Shown here one piece after another: positions 1-5,412 of a stretch of DNA of 21,981 nt. Numbering within the stretch: position 1 is the first letter of the stretch; each line of letters starts with the position of its first letter. The notes below the pieces were generated by a model. That model was given only the letters and a program-made list of their open reading frames with translations, made no database searches and was not told the origin of the DNA. The stretch comes from a virus. The stretch lies in IMG/VR virus record IMGVR_UViG_3300029265_000079, positions 1 to 21,981 of that record; one strand, written 5' to 3'. The translations under genes and the position numbers were made by a program.

Positions 1-35
1 CCTTGTAATATTACTCTGTTAATTAATCCTTTCAT
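1..35 (-). CDS. Start of a small or partial gene running off the left edge
   Basis: An ATG at 33-35 opens a reading frame that stays open to the window edge (MKGLINRVILQ). The gene lies just past the terminator at 61-97, so it would begin a new unit. The bases before the ATG (acaactact) resemble those before the gene that starts at 5620 (acaactaaact), which may be a shared initiation context. No promoter matching TAnnTTTG is visible between the terminator and the ATG. With 11 codons only, this is tentative and no function can be given. Confidence 0.35.
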   Translation of the reverse strand, partial: MKGLINRVILQ

Positions 36-60
36 AGTAGTTGTTTTAATTTGTAGTTAT

Positions 61-97
61 AAAAAAAGGGGATGAAGGTTTCAAGCTCCACCCCCTT
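61..97 (-). terminator. Rho-independent terminator of the replication-gene unit
   Basis: Read on the minus strand, GGGG and a five-pair arm (TGGAG/CTTCA with one G-U pair) fold around an eight-base loop. CCCC and then seven T follow. The A/C opposition seen on the plus strand becomes a G-U pair only in minus-strand RNA, so the structure fits a leftward transcript. It lies about 40 bases past the stop of the gene at 138-359 and probably ends the unit that begins at 3416. Confidence 0.75.
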
Positions 98-137
98 ACA
101 AAACAACTACGTTTGAATATGTTGCTAATATAGGTAA

Positions 138-359
138 TTATTTTCTTATCAAAGCTATCTCGCTTTTTATTTTCTCTAAATATATTGACAAATCCATTGC
201 CTCCTCTTGTGCATGAGTTAACCACTCATCAATTGATAGGTCTGTACGCTCCATTGTAGTGCCGTATTTGTTTTTCCCCATCTTGGCACGTTCTAATATC
301 TTAGCACACACCTTCTGTTCTATACTAGGATCCACAAGCTTCGCAATCTTCGTTGTCAA
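138..359 (-). CDS. Small MazG-like phage protein
   Basis: A 73-residue protein with the pattern ILERAKMGKNKYG, a TMERTD segment and then WLTHAQEEAMDLSIYLEKI. The EExxD arrangement in a helix resembles the metal-binding helix of MazG-like nucleotide pyrophosphohydrolases, and short phage proteins with this layout are common. At this length it would be a single minimal helical domain, so catalysis is uncertain. The longest frame starts at TTG (359). A GTG at residue 9 (position 335) is a reasonable alternative because it cuts the overlap with the upstream frame (325-459) from 35 to 11 bases. It is the last gene before the terminator at 61-97. The family call is by motif only. Confidence 0.6.
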   Translation of the reverse strand: MTTKIAKLVDPSIEQKVCAKILERAKMGKNKYGTTMERTDLSIDEWLTHAQEEAMDLSIYLEKIKSEIALIRK

Positions 360-459
360 TTGAGCAATTTTCTGGCTGATCCTTATCTTCTAAATCAACA
401 ATCCATGATTCAAACATTGCTTCGGCTACTTCTGTTGGTTTCTTCTTTTCGTCTTTCAT
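325..459 (-). CDS. Small acidic protein of unknown function
   Basis: An ATG at 459 opens a 44-residue frame (MKDEKKKPTEVAEAMFESWI, then an acidic stretch ending DCEACGS and a TAG stop). The N-terminus is rich in Lys and Glu. The C-terminus carries three Cys (C33, C39 and C42), too few and too short to call a zinc site with confidence. It overlaps the beginning of the downstream gene by up to 35 bases, depending on which start that gene uses. Direction and position fit the leftward operon, but no family is recognised and a frame this short could be chance. Confidence 0.42.
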   Translation of the reverse strand: MKDEKKKPTEVAEAMFESWIVDLEDKDQPENCSIDNEDCEACGS

Positions 460-649
460 CTCTTAGTCTTGTTTTAACCCACTATGGAGGCAATCCCCAT
501 CGCCCCCATGCTGATCTTTAAACCCCTATGGTTTAAGTTGATTTAGTAACACTCACGCAGTCACCTCTCGTAGATTTGCCTATCGTGTTAAAATTAAACC
601 TTTTCAGATTTCGATAGGACTTGTGTGCAGCGTTCAAGTAGCTTGCTCT
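460..649. other. Intergenic stretch with two inverted repeats, no convincing gene
   Basis: No reading frame longer than about 15 codons with a credible start is visible on the minus strand here. There are two perfect 7-bp inverted repeats: TTAAACC (518-524) with GGTTTAA (530-536) around a five-base loop, and CCTATCG (579-585) with CGATAGG (612-618) around 26 bases. Neither is followed by a T run, so they are not terminators. A structured RNA or a protein-binding site is possible. No cloverleaf fold could be built. Confidence 0.3.
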
Positions 650-799
650 CTAAATACTTTGTCCGTTGAGCTTACCCTTACTACGTTCATATACTAAGGC
701 TTTTTGTGCTTTCTTTGGCTCTATTCCATCATAACCAAACATTAATTCAAACGATGTTTGCTTATTTATAGGTGGCATAATTCTTATCTTGTTTCTCAT
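650..799 (-). CDS. Small basic protein of unknown function
   Basis: An ATG at 799 opens a 49-residue frame: MRNKIRIMPPINKQTSFELM, then FGYDGIEPKKAQKALVYERS and a short basic tail. It is Lys/Arg-rich, with an amphipathic C-terminal half and no membrane segment. It begins 37 bases past the stop of the VRR-NUC gene and reads the same way, so it belongs to the same leftward unit. I do not recognise the family. A nucleic-acid-binding accessory role would fit the charge but is a guess. Confidence 0.5.
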   Translation of the reverse strand: MRNKIRIMPPINKQTSFELMFGYDGIEPKKAQKALVYERSKGKLNGQSI

Positions 800-835
800 T
801 TGGCTAATTTAAAGTAAATTTTTGAATTGAACTAA

Positions 836-1228
836 TTACATACTGAAATAATTATCAATCTTTTCTTTTGCATCATCAAAGCCTGTGCAGAACTCTGCTT
901 TATAACCTCGCAATCTAAGGTTCTCTATCCATTCAGTCTGACTGTATCGTTTACCACCTATACCATAATCCTTTTTATAGTCACCATTCTTCTTAAAGGG
1001 TGAGCTTCCCAAAGCTTTTAACTCGATAGCTAATCCATTATAACAACCTTTAGGTTCGTAGATAAATAAATCTGGAAAACCCTTTTTATATCCAGTACGT
1101 TTAGCCTTCAATCTTTGGGAATCATACTTCTGATACTGCCCACCGAGAGAGGCACAATATAAAGCATTATAATTTAGCTTTAAGTACGCAACAACGGCTG
1201 CTTGTAATTTGTCTTCATCTGATTTCAT
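836..1228 (-). CDS. VRR-NUC domain nuclease
   Basis: This 130-residue protein is a complete single-domain VRR-NUC (PD-(D/E)xK superfamily) nuclease. The N-terminal helix (EDKLQAAVVAYLKLNY) is followed by a glycine-rich turn and an Arg/Lys segment (R39, K43, R44). The catalytic strand pair comes next: GFPDLF with D53, then AIELK with E69 and K71. The C-terminal helix (Q97, W100, L104, GYKAEFCTG) also matches. Phage members act on branched or flap DNA during replication or recombination; the exact substrate here cannot be read. The ATG shares an ATGA overlap with the stop of the upstream gene, which fixes the start and suggests coupled translation. It lies with other replication genes. Confidence 0.9.
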   Translation of the reverse strand: MKSDEDKLQAAVVAYLKLNYNALYCASLGGQYQKYDSQRLKAKRTGYKKGFPDLFIYEPKGCYNGLAIELKALGSSPFKKNGDYKKDYGIGGKRYSQTEWIENLRLRGYKAEFCTGFDDAKEKIDNYFSM

Positions 1229-1929
1229 GTCTTTTCGTTTAATATTTCAATCGCTTGCTCTCTTAGGTTTACCTTACCTTCTTTTAATTCTGCGTATAGT
1301 TCGTTTATTAAATGCTCCCTACAAGCATTATCAATCTTATATTTTAACGTTGTAGAAGATCCGTTTTCGTGCTTGATAGAACCTCTTACTCTTCGCCTTA
1401 AAGTTGCAGCATCTTCTGGAGTTATATTTATAAATCCGTTCTTTTCAAACCATTCATACTGCATCTTAACGCCAGACAATTTAAAAGCATTTCCAAACCT
1501 GCTTTGAGGCTCTTTAAAGTTAAGCCATTCTTCGTATTTGGTTACAACCACATTCAATACATATTCTTTATGATCCGCATACCTATCTGTATTAGAGGAA
1601 TTATATTCAATCTGAATAGCTTGCTTCTCTTGGAATAGCTTATTGATTTTTAAACCATTCTTTTTCTTACGAACATTAAGCCATATAAACCATGTCTTCG
1701 GGTTTACTGCATATTGGTCACCTGTACGAACACCAACCTTAAACGCACTATCCACGTCCTCATAAGTCATTGTACTGAACGATTCTATTAAGTCATTGCT
1801 TAGTATGTTAGACATTATACTAACATCAGCATCGTTCTTGTTTTGGCTTAGTTCAAAGAATGTTCTTCTTACTAAGTTGCTGCAAAAGATTAATAATTCT
1901 GAGGTTTGTTCTTTTCCTATTTCCATCAT
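1225..1929 (-). CDS. Conserved-type phage protein of unknown function in the replication unit
   Basis: A 234-residue soluble protein, rich in Lys, Asn and Glu, with no membrane segment. The most distinctive part is residues 60-90 (DSAFKVGVRTGDQYAVNPKT, then WFIWLNVRKKK), a pattern I associate with unannotated proteins next to replication genes in flavobacterial phages. The second half has a basic run (LRRRVRGSIKH) and a helical C-terminus. No nuclease, helicase or Walker motif is seen. Two ATGs stand in tandem at the start; the first (1929) overlaps the methyltransferase stop and the second is at 1926. Its place between methyltransferase and nuclease points to DNA metabolism, perhaps as a helicase-loader-type accessory, but this is inference. 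Confidence 0.8.
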   Translation of the reverse strand: MMEIGKEQTSELLIFCSNLVRRTFFELSQNKNDADVSIMSNILSNDLIESFSTMTYEDVDSAFKVGVRTGDQYAVNPKTWFIWLNVRKKKNGLKINKLFQEKQAIQIEYNSSNTDRYADHKEYVLNVVVTKYEEWLNFKEPQSRFGNAFKLSGVKMQYEWFEKNGFINITPEDAATLRRRVRGSIKHENGSSTTLKYKIDNACREHLINELYAELKEGKVNLREQAIEILNEKT

Positions 1930-2564
1930 AATATTCTTAATTGTGATTGATGTTGTTTTAATCTCTTCTGACTAGCTTCAAAGTATTCCTTATCCAATTC
2001 GCAAGCCGTTAAATCAAATCCTAAGTTGTGGCAAGCTAAAGCAATAGAGCCACTTCCTAGATGCGTGTCTAGTATTTTATCTCCTTGCTTTGCGTAGTTC
2101 ATTAAAAGCCATTCGTATAATGCAATCGGTTTTTGAGTAGGATGGTGTTTTTCACTAGCAGAAGTATTACCTTCTAAATTGCCGTAATACCTAAAGCTAA
2201 AGCATTTTGCGGGTCTAGAGAATGAAGTCCATGCATATTCTCCGTCTGCGAAATTTGGTACTGGATTTTGTTTATACCAAAATATAAAAGACTGAGTTGG
2301 TTGCATATTAAAATAATTTGCACCCCATATTATTTGATGCTTAGATACTCGCTTTAGTTCAGTAAAATAAACTTCATTAGGTATGTTTTCATCCCATTTC
2401 TTCTTACCATTCTTAGTGTGCCTTTCTTTAGTCTTTAGACTGCTACTGCCACGCTCGTAATCGCTAAACCCTATTCCATAAGGAGGGTCTACTATTGCTA
2501 AGTCAAAGTGATTATCTTCATACCTCGCCATTAACTCCATGTTGCATTCGTTTGTTATCTTCAT
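1926..2564 (-). CDS. Orphan adenine-specific DNA methyltransferase (beta class)
   Basis: A 212-residue methyltransferase of the N6_N4_Mtase type. The catalytic motif DPPY (residues 26-29) is near the N-terminus. HPTQKP (141-146) and the SAM-binding loop ILDTHLGSGSIALAC (motif I, about 164-178) are near the C-terminus, with E189 as the likely ribose-binding acid. This IV-then-I order is the beta-class layout, and DPPY favours N6-adenine over N4-cytosine. Motif I reads DTHLGSG instead of the more usual D.F.GSG; I believe this variant is common in Bacteroidota phages. No restriction enzyme gene adjoins it, so protection from host restriction or regulation by methylation are the likely roles. The target site cannot be read. 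Confidence 0.93.
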   Translation of the reverse strand: MKITNECNMELMARYEDNHFDLAIVDPPYGIGFSDYERGSSSLKTKERHTKNGKKKWDENIPNEVYFTELKRVSKHQIIWGANYFNMQPTQSFIFWYKQNPVPNFADGEYAWTSFSRPAKCFSFRYYGNLEGNTSASEKHHPTQKPIALYEWLLMNYAKQGDKILDTHLGSGSIALACHNLGFDLTACELDKEYFEASQKRLKQHQSQLRIL

Positions 2565-2606
2565 AGTTTTTGTTTTTGTAAATCTAATACTAATTTTTGA
2601 CCTGAA

Positions 2607-3416
2607 CTAATCTTTAGCACCAAATACTTTATTCAAGTCTAACGCTTTTACCTCCTGACCTTCCAACCCGAACATTTCAGGGAAATACTTTTTAGCAAGA
2701 CTAACTGGTTCGCTTTTGTTTCCGTACTTAGGGCGTGCATTCTTAACCCATCTATTAGCTGCGTACTTCCATTTCTTCATTGGATTTTTACCTACTTTCC
2801 AACCATTGCTTTCATAGTATTCAAAAAAGTTAATAGCTTCTGTTTTATCAAAAGATTTAATATCGAAATAAGTTTCTACCTGAGAGAGAGAGGAAGGTTT
2901 ATCTTCACTTTCTTTTTTCTCTATATTATTATTATTCTTATTTGTATTCTTATTCTTATTCTTATTAATAGTTATTAAATCTTTTACATCACAGTTCTTA
3001 ATTTTTTTAATAACTGGTTCTTTAATTATTTCAATACTCTGATTTAAATCTTTAAGTTTGTTAATTTTTTCAGAACTTGATTTGAAGCACTCTTCTACCT
3101 TAGATTCTACTACCCTATAATGTGTTTTAGCAGGTATGCCTCTCAAAAATGTTTCAATCATTCCATGCTCCTTTAGAATTTTAATACACTTCTTTTGTAT
3201 ATGGTAGGAGTAAGTGGTTGTGTCCTCTATATCATCGCTTGTAACAAAGAAATAACCATTGCCGTTAATACTTACAAGCATGTTCTTGCTCTTGAAATAC
3301 TCTTCTCTTGCTATAAGGTCTGAGAGTATTAATGCAGCATCTACACCGATCAATTTTGCCATTGCTTTGTTTACCTGCCAGAATGCGTTTTGGCTTAGTA
3401 GTTTCTTAATGCTCAT
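2607..3416 (-). CDS. Replisome-organizer-like phage replication protein
   Basis: This 269-residue protein has three parts. Residues 10-105 look like a winged helix (NAFWQVNKAMAKLIGVDAAL, a wing with NGNGYFFVTSDDIED, then a helix HIQKKCIKILKEHG). Residues 106-190 are a low-complexity Lys/Asn linker (NKNKNKNTNKNNNNIEKK). Residues 194-228 form a C-terminal module (INFFEYYESNGWKVGKNPMK, then KWKYAANRW), the F..YY...GWK.GK..M..WK pattern typical of phage replisome organizers that recruit the helicase. The gene lies directly beside the proposed iteron origin, as expected for an origin-binding or helicase-loading protein. A terminator-like leader ends 18 bases before its ATG, so expression is probably attenuated or read through. 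Function is by architecture and context. Confidence 0.78.
   Translation of the reverse strand: MSIKKLLSQNAFWQVNKAMAKLIGVDAALILSDLIAREEYFKSKNMLVSINGNGYFFVTSDDIEDTTTYSYHIQKKCIKILKEHGMIETFLRGIPAKTHYRVVESKVEECFKSSSEKINKLKDLNQSIEIIKEPVIKKIKNCDVKDLITINKNKNKNTNKNNNNIEKKESEDKPSSLSQVETYFDIKSFDKTEAINFFEYYESNGWKVGKNPMKKWKYAANRWVKNARPKYGNKSEPVSLAKKYFPEMFGLEGQEVKALDLNKVFGAKD
2945..2966. repeat. Hexamer microsatellite inside the replication gene
   Basis: TATTCT is repeated three times and followed by TATT. It encodes the Asn-Lys part of the linker of the replication protein. A run of ATT triplets lies just to the left (about 2925-2937), and the surrounding 150 bases are very AT-rich. The tract could vary in length by slippage without breaking the frame, because six is a multiple of three. 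Confidence 0.7.
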
Positions 3417-3434
3417 AATATAATGTTTAGGTAT

Positions 3435-3512
3435 AAAAAAAACCTATTTCTTTGAGGTGGACGTCTCGCGGAAATAGGCTTTTTATAAAAATGTTTTAGT
3501 TATCGCGTCCAC
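3435..3512 (-). promoter_or_regulatory. Terminator-like hairpin and possible pseudoknot in the leader of the replication gene
   Basis: On the minus strand the leader folds CCTATTTC (3478-3471) with GAAATAGG (3450-3443), and eight T follow directly: a classical intrinsic terminator only 18 bases before the ATG at 3416. Its 20-base loop holds CGTCCAC (plus strand 3457-3463), which is complementary over seven bases to GTGGACG (plus strand 3506-3512) about 30 bases upstream. That pairing would make a pseudoknot with the terminator. A terminator this close to a start leaves no room for a promoter in between, so attenuation or regulated read-through of the replication unit is a reasonable inference. 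It may also simply stop stray transcripts from the origin side. Confidence 0.62.
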
Positions 3513-3582
3513 TCGATGGCTGCAATATACAAATAATATATTTAATAAACTAACTTACTTTAGTAATATGTATAAAAAATAA

Positions 3583-3684
3583 TTGCCCACAATTGCCCAC
3601 TTGTAACTATCTAAGAATCAGCGTTGCCCCTAATTGCCCCAATCAAGGCCCTTAAATGCCCTCGCTTAATGCCCTTAAATGCCC
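3583..3684. repeat. TTGCCC/TGCCC iteron cluster
   Basis: TTGCCC occurs at 3583, 3593, 3624 and 3634, and TGCCC at 3657, 3670 and 3680, with a degenerate AGGCCC at 3646. Steps are mostly 10-13 bases, with gaps of 31 and 22 or 23, so most copies fall on roughly the same face of the helix. GCCCTTAAATGCCC is a perfect 14-base direct repeat at 3648-3661 and 3671-3684. The first two copies extend to TTGCCCAC. All are in the same orientation, which is characteristic of iterons bound by an initiator or repressor. Confidence 0.8.
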
Positions 3685-3706
3685 ACCCTTAACTATCTGA
3701 CAATCA
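3604..3706. repeat. Imperfect 17-base direct repeat pair
   Basis: TAACTATCTAAGAATCA (3604-3620) and TAACTATCTGACAATCA (3690-3706) match at 15 of 17 positions and lie 86 bases apart. They bracket the right part of the TGCCC cluster. A second DNA-binding protein of the phage could recognise them; the small HTH protein at 4608-4826 is one candidate. Confidence 0.75.
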
Positions 3707-3713
3707 AGCTACA

Positions 3714-3750
3714 CGCAAAACCCGCAAAATCCACCTTTTAACCCGCAAAT
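3714..3750. repeat. CGCAAA direct repeats
   Basis: CGCAAA occurs three times in the same orientation, at 3714, 3723 and 3744, each preceded by C or A and followed by A or T. The steps are 9 and 21 bases, again close to one and two helical turns. The series adjoins the TGCCC cluster on the side toward the terminator at 3764-3796. Confidence 0.55.
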
Positions 3751-3763
3751 TAAATTCGTATGC

Positions 3764-3796
3764 AAAAAAAAAGGAGGCACTAATTAAAGCACCTCC
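3764..3796 (-). terminator. Rho-independent terminator after the DUF3127 gene
   Basis: In minus-strand RNA GGAGG (3796-3792) pairs with CCTCC (3777-3773). The stem continues with two G-U pairs, a C-G and a U-A pair, closes on a six-base AT loop, and is followed by nine T (from 3772). The wobble pairs exist only in leftward RNA. The hairpin lies 33 bases past the stop at 3830 and ends the early unit before the proposed origin. Confidence 0.88.
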
Positions 3797-3829
3797 AAGT
3801 TAAGCCAATCGAGTATATCTAATACTCTT

Positions 3830-4138
3830 CTAAAAGGGCATTCCATCACCAGATGGTTCTTGTTCAGGTGCAGATTCAACACCTGCAACCTTCCAAGCTT
3901 TTAAACTCACAAAGTGTCTATTATTCCATTCTCGACCGCTTATGTTTATATCAATATCGTAAGACTGACCTACTTTTAAGTCTTTCGCAAGTTCTATTCC
4001 TTTATCTTGTATAAACTCTATCGGAACATCAGCATCGTATTCAACACCCTCTTGTTTTAAGATAACCTCTTGCTTTTTAAATGTGTCAGAAATTACTTGG
4101 ACTTCTTTAATTGATACTACTTTACCTCTTAATTGCAT
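3830..4138 (-). CDS. DUF3127 protein, probable single-stranded DNA-binding protein
   Basis: A 102-residue protein that matches the DUF3127 pattern: it starts MQLRGKVVSIKEVQVISDTF, has a KKQEVILKQ strand and a later SGREWNNRHFVSLKAWKV segment, giving an OB-fold-like run of strands (residues 1-86). The C-terminus is a short acidic, flexible tail ending GDGMPF. This parallels the acidic DDIPF tip with which bacterial SSB recruits partner proteins. I infer that it coats single-stranded DNA at the phage fork. It is the last gene of its unit, overlaps the upstream DnaA-like gene by 10 bases, and is followed by a terminator and the candidate origin. DUF3127 membership is recalled from sequence pattern. 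Confidence 0.8.
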   Translation of the reverse strand: MQLRGKVVSIKEVQVISDTFKKQEVILKQEGVEYDADVPIEFIQDKGIELAKDLKVGQSYDIDINISGREWNNRHFVSLKAWKVAGVESAPEQEPSGDGMPF

Positions 4139-4611
4139 GCTTCCTTTAATTTAATTGTTAATGATTTTTGTTCCTTGATTGATCGTAATAATAGTTTTGT
4201 ATTCTTTTTTATGTCGAATAGCTCTTCTTTAAGCTTTCCGTTCTGCTCGTGTAATTTCTCTATGACAGACCTGTTTTTCTCTGCATAATCTTCTTGGCTT
4301 TCAATTTCTGAGTCTGTATTCTTCGACATTAGTAAAACTAAATCGTCATAGTTCTCCATGTAATAACCACCACGATCATAAGCAATAGTATGTTTTTTAA
4401 CTCCGTGCATCACAGTAGCGTGACCTCTGTTAAACTTAACGCCTATTTCAGTAAAACCCCAAGCTCGTTTTCTTAGGTAGTGGTAACACATATTCCTAGC
4501 CTCAACATCAAACTGTTGTCTACCTACATCTGTTAACGATCCAACGAAAGTCTTATTAATACCTGCTGAATGCTTTAATAGTTTTTCAAATAATTCTTCT
4601 TTATAACTCAT
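4129..4611 (-). CDS. Stand-alone DnaA domain IV protein with C-terminal coiled coil
   Basis: Residues 38-75 (from the ATG at 4611) read NMCYHYLRKRAWGFTEIGVK followed by FNRGHATVMHGVKKH, the helix-turn-helix and signature of DnaA domain IV (compare RDHTTVLHA). There is no AAA+ ATPase part; instead residues about 105-155 form a charged coiled coil likely to oligomerise. At the signature, the Asp and first Thr of DHTT are Gly and Ala here (G63, A65), while the His (H64) and second Thr (T66) remain, so altered DNA specificity is likely. A frame extends upstream to an ATG at 4632, but the ATG at 4611 makes an ATGA overlap with the previous stop and is preferred. Its likely role is binding repeats at the phage origin nearby. 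Confidence 0.85.
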   Translation of the reverse strand: MSYKEELFEKLLKHSAGINKTFVGSLTDVGRQQFDVEARNMCYHYLRKRAWGFTEIGVKFNRGHATVMHGVKKHTIAYDRGGYYMENYDDLVLLMSKNTDSEIESQEDYAEKNRSVIEKLHEQNGKLKEELFDIKKNTKLLLRSIKEQKSLTIKLKEACN

Positions 4612-4826
4612 ATTAGTTTTAATATATCGCATACAGACAATCTACTGTCTGTCGCTAAAGTTTTTAATTGGTTTAAATTAAAGCGGTCTTCGTTTAGAAA
4701 TAACCGCCTTAGTGTCGTTGGTGAAACATCCATCTTTAGACACGCAACCTTTTTAGTGTTGTACGTGCTAAATATTAATGTTTGGAGCTTAGTTTGAGGA
4801 CTCCAACCTCTACCTTTGTCGTTCAT
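4608..4826 (-). CDS. Small helix-turn-helix DNA-binding protein
   Basis: A 72-residue protein. Residues 25-72 (KKVACLKMDVSPTTLRRLFL, then NEDRFNLNQLKTLATDSRLS and VCDILKLI) have the spacing of an XRE-type helix-turn-helix: a first helix, a short turn with DVSPTTLRRL as recognition helix, then two more helices with the typical final IL. The first 20 residues are basic and may contact DNA. It could be a Cro-type regulator or an accessory factor for the origin repeats; the position within the replication operon fits both. It follows the upstream gene with no gap and overlaps the DnaA-like gene by four bases. It is unlike long CI repressors, which carry a second domain. Confidence 0.65.
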   Translation of the reverse strand: MNDKGRGWSPQTKLQTLIFSTYNTKKVACLKMDVSPTTLRRLFLNEDRFNLNQLKTLATDSRLSVCDILKLI

Positions 4827-5201
4827 CTATGGCTTTTTAAAGTCCTCTGATTCATCTTCACTGAAACATCCTAATTGATAGAATCCGCAAACCTTTAATA
4901 CTATCCTGCTCATGGCTCTCTTTTCTGCAATTTCCATCACATAAAATGAATTAGTATTACCATCTTTAAAAGAAGATCCTTTGATTGCACTTCCAAATGT
5001 TTCCAAATCTTTAGTTGTAGCTTTCACTACGCAGAAATTAGGTTCGCATCTTATAACCTCATAAGCTATCTTAATACCCTCAACTGCTTGTATCTTATCT
5101 ATACCAGATCTAGTGATTATAAGGTAATGCTGATGCTTAAATACATCGTCTTTTGCTAGGTCGTACTTCTTGTACAATTCTGCTATCTTATCTCTATCCA
5201 T
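4827..5201 (-). CDS. Conserved phage protein, possible single-strand annealing protein
   Basis: A 124-residue protein that begins with a helix (DKIAELYKKYDLAKDDVF) followed by strands HYLIITRSGIDKIQAVEG and VIRCEPNFCVVKATTK. A segment with NTNSFYVMEIAEKRAMSRIV and LKVCGFYQLGCFSEDE comes next. The pattern A(E/T)xRAxSRaxLxxxGxY followed by an acidic end resembles the central motif of ERF, Rad52 and RecT-like annealing proteins, which also sit next to an SSB gene. I have seen this family in flavobacterial phages without a function attached. The annealing role is inference. It is separated from the next upstream gene by one base and belongs to the unit ending at 3764. Confidence 0.72.
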   Translation of the reverse strand: MDRDKIAELYKKYDLAKDDVFKHQHYLIITRSGIDKIQAVEGIKIAYEVIRCEPNFCVVKATTKDLETFGSAIKGSSFKDGNTNSFYVMEIAEKRAMSRIVLKVCGFYQLGCFSEDESEDFKKP

Positions 5202-5202
5202 C

Positions 5203-5412
5203 TTATCTAGTTCTAATTGGTTGTCCTAAATGCTCCCACTCTAGGATTGATCTTGTAACTGGAGAACGCTCTCCTGCATTCCATTCTTGATTAAGTTCGC
5301 AATGTCTAGCAAACTCATTATCTAGCTGCTCAATTCTCATATCGTCCACGTCCATAACGTTTTCTCTACTTCTTAAAAATAATTCTTTTAGCTTTCCCAT
5401 CTTAATTTTCAT
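5203..5412 (-). CDS. Small protein of unknown function
   Basis: A 69-residue charged protein (MKIKMGKLKELFLRSRENVM, then two acidic helices, ending GQPIRTR). Secondary structure appears mostly helical, with no membrane segment or known motif. Two starts are possible: the ATG at 5412, which overlaps the preceding gene by 11 bases, or the ATG at 5400, which lies one base past that gene's stop. The second spacing matches the gap seen at the next gene junction. Function unknown. Confidence 0.68.
   Translation of the reverse strand: MKIKMGKLKELFLRSRENVMDVDDMRIEQLDNEFARHCELNQEWNAGERSPVTRSILEWEHLGQPIRTR

Larger units (their letters stand above)
3528..3750. other. Candidate phage origin of replication
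   Basis: This lies in the longest gene-free stretch of the window (3417-3829). It combines a 55-base segment with 89% A+T (3528-3582, a plausible unwinding element), a cluster of short TTGCCC/TGCCC direct repeats with near-helical spacing (3583-3684), a 17-base imperfect repeat pair flanking most of them, and three CGCAAA repeats (3714-3750). Neighbours on the two sides are a replisome-organizer-like gene and an operon with a DnaA domain IV protein and an SSB-like protein. Terminators stand on both sides. Architecture and context fit an iteron origin; a complex operator region is the alternative. Confidence 0.62.

Noticed and set aside
460-649. Possible tRNA gene
   Set aside because: Inverted repeats are present, but no acceptor stem, T-loop (TTCGA-type) or CCA arrangement could be built on either strand.
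3528-3540. Bacteroidota-type promoter (ATTATTTG on the minus strand) for the replication gene
   Set aside because: Only six of eight positions match and no TTTG is found at the proper distance.
3583-3750. CRISPR-like array
   Set aside because: Repeat units are only 5-14 bases with 3-25 base gaps, no uniform spacers, and no cas genes nearby; iterons explain them better.
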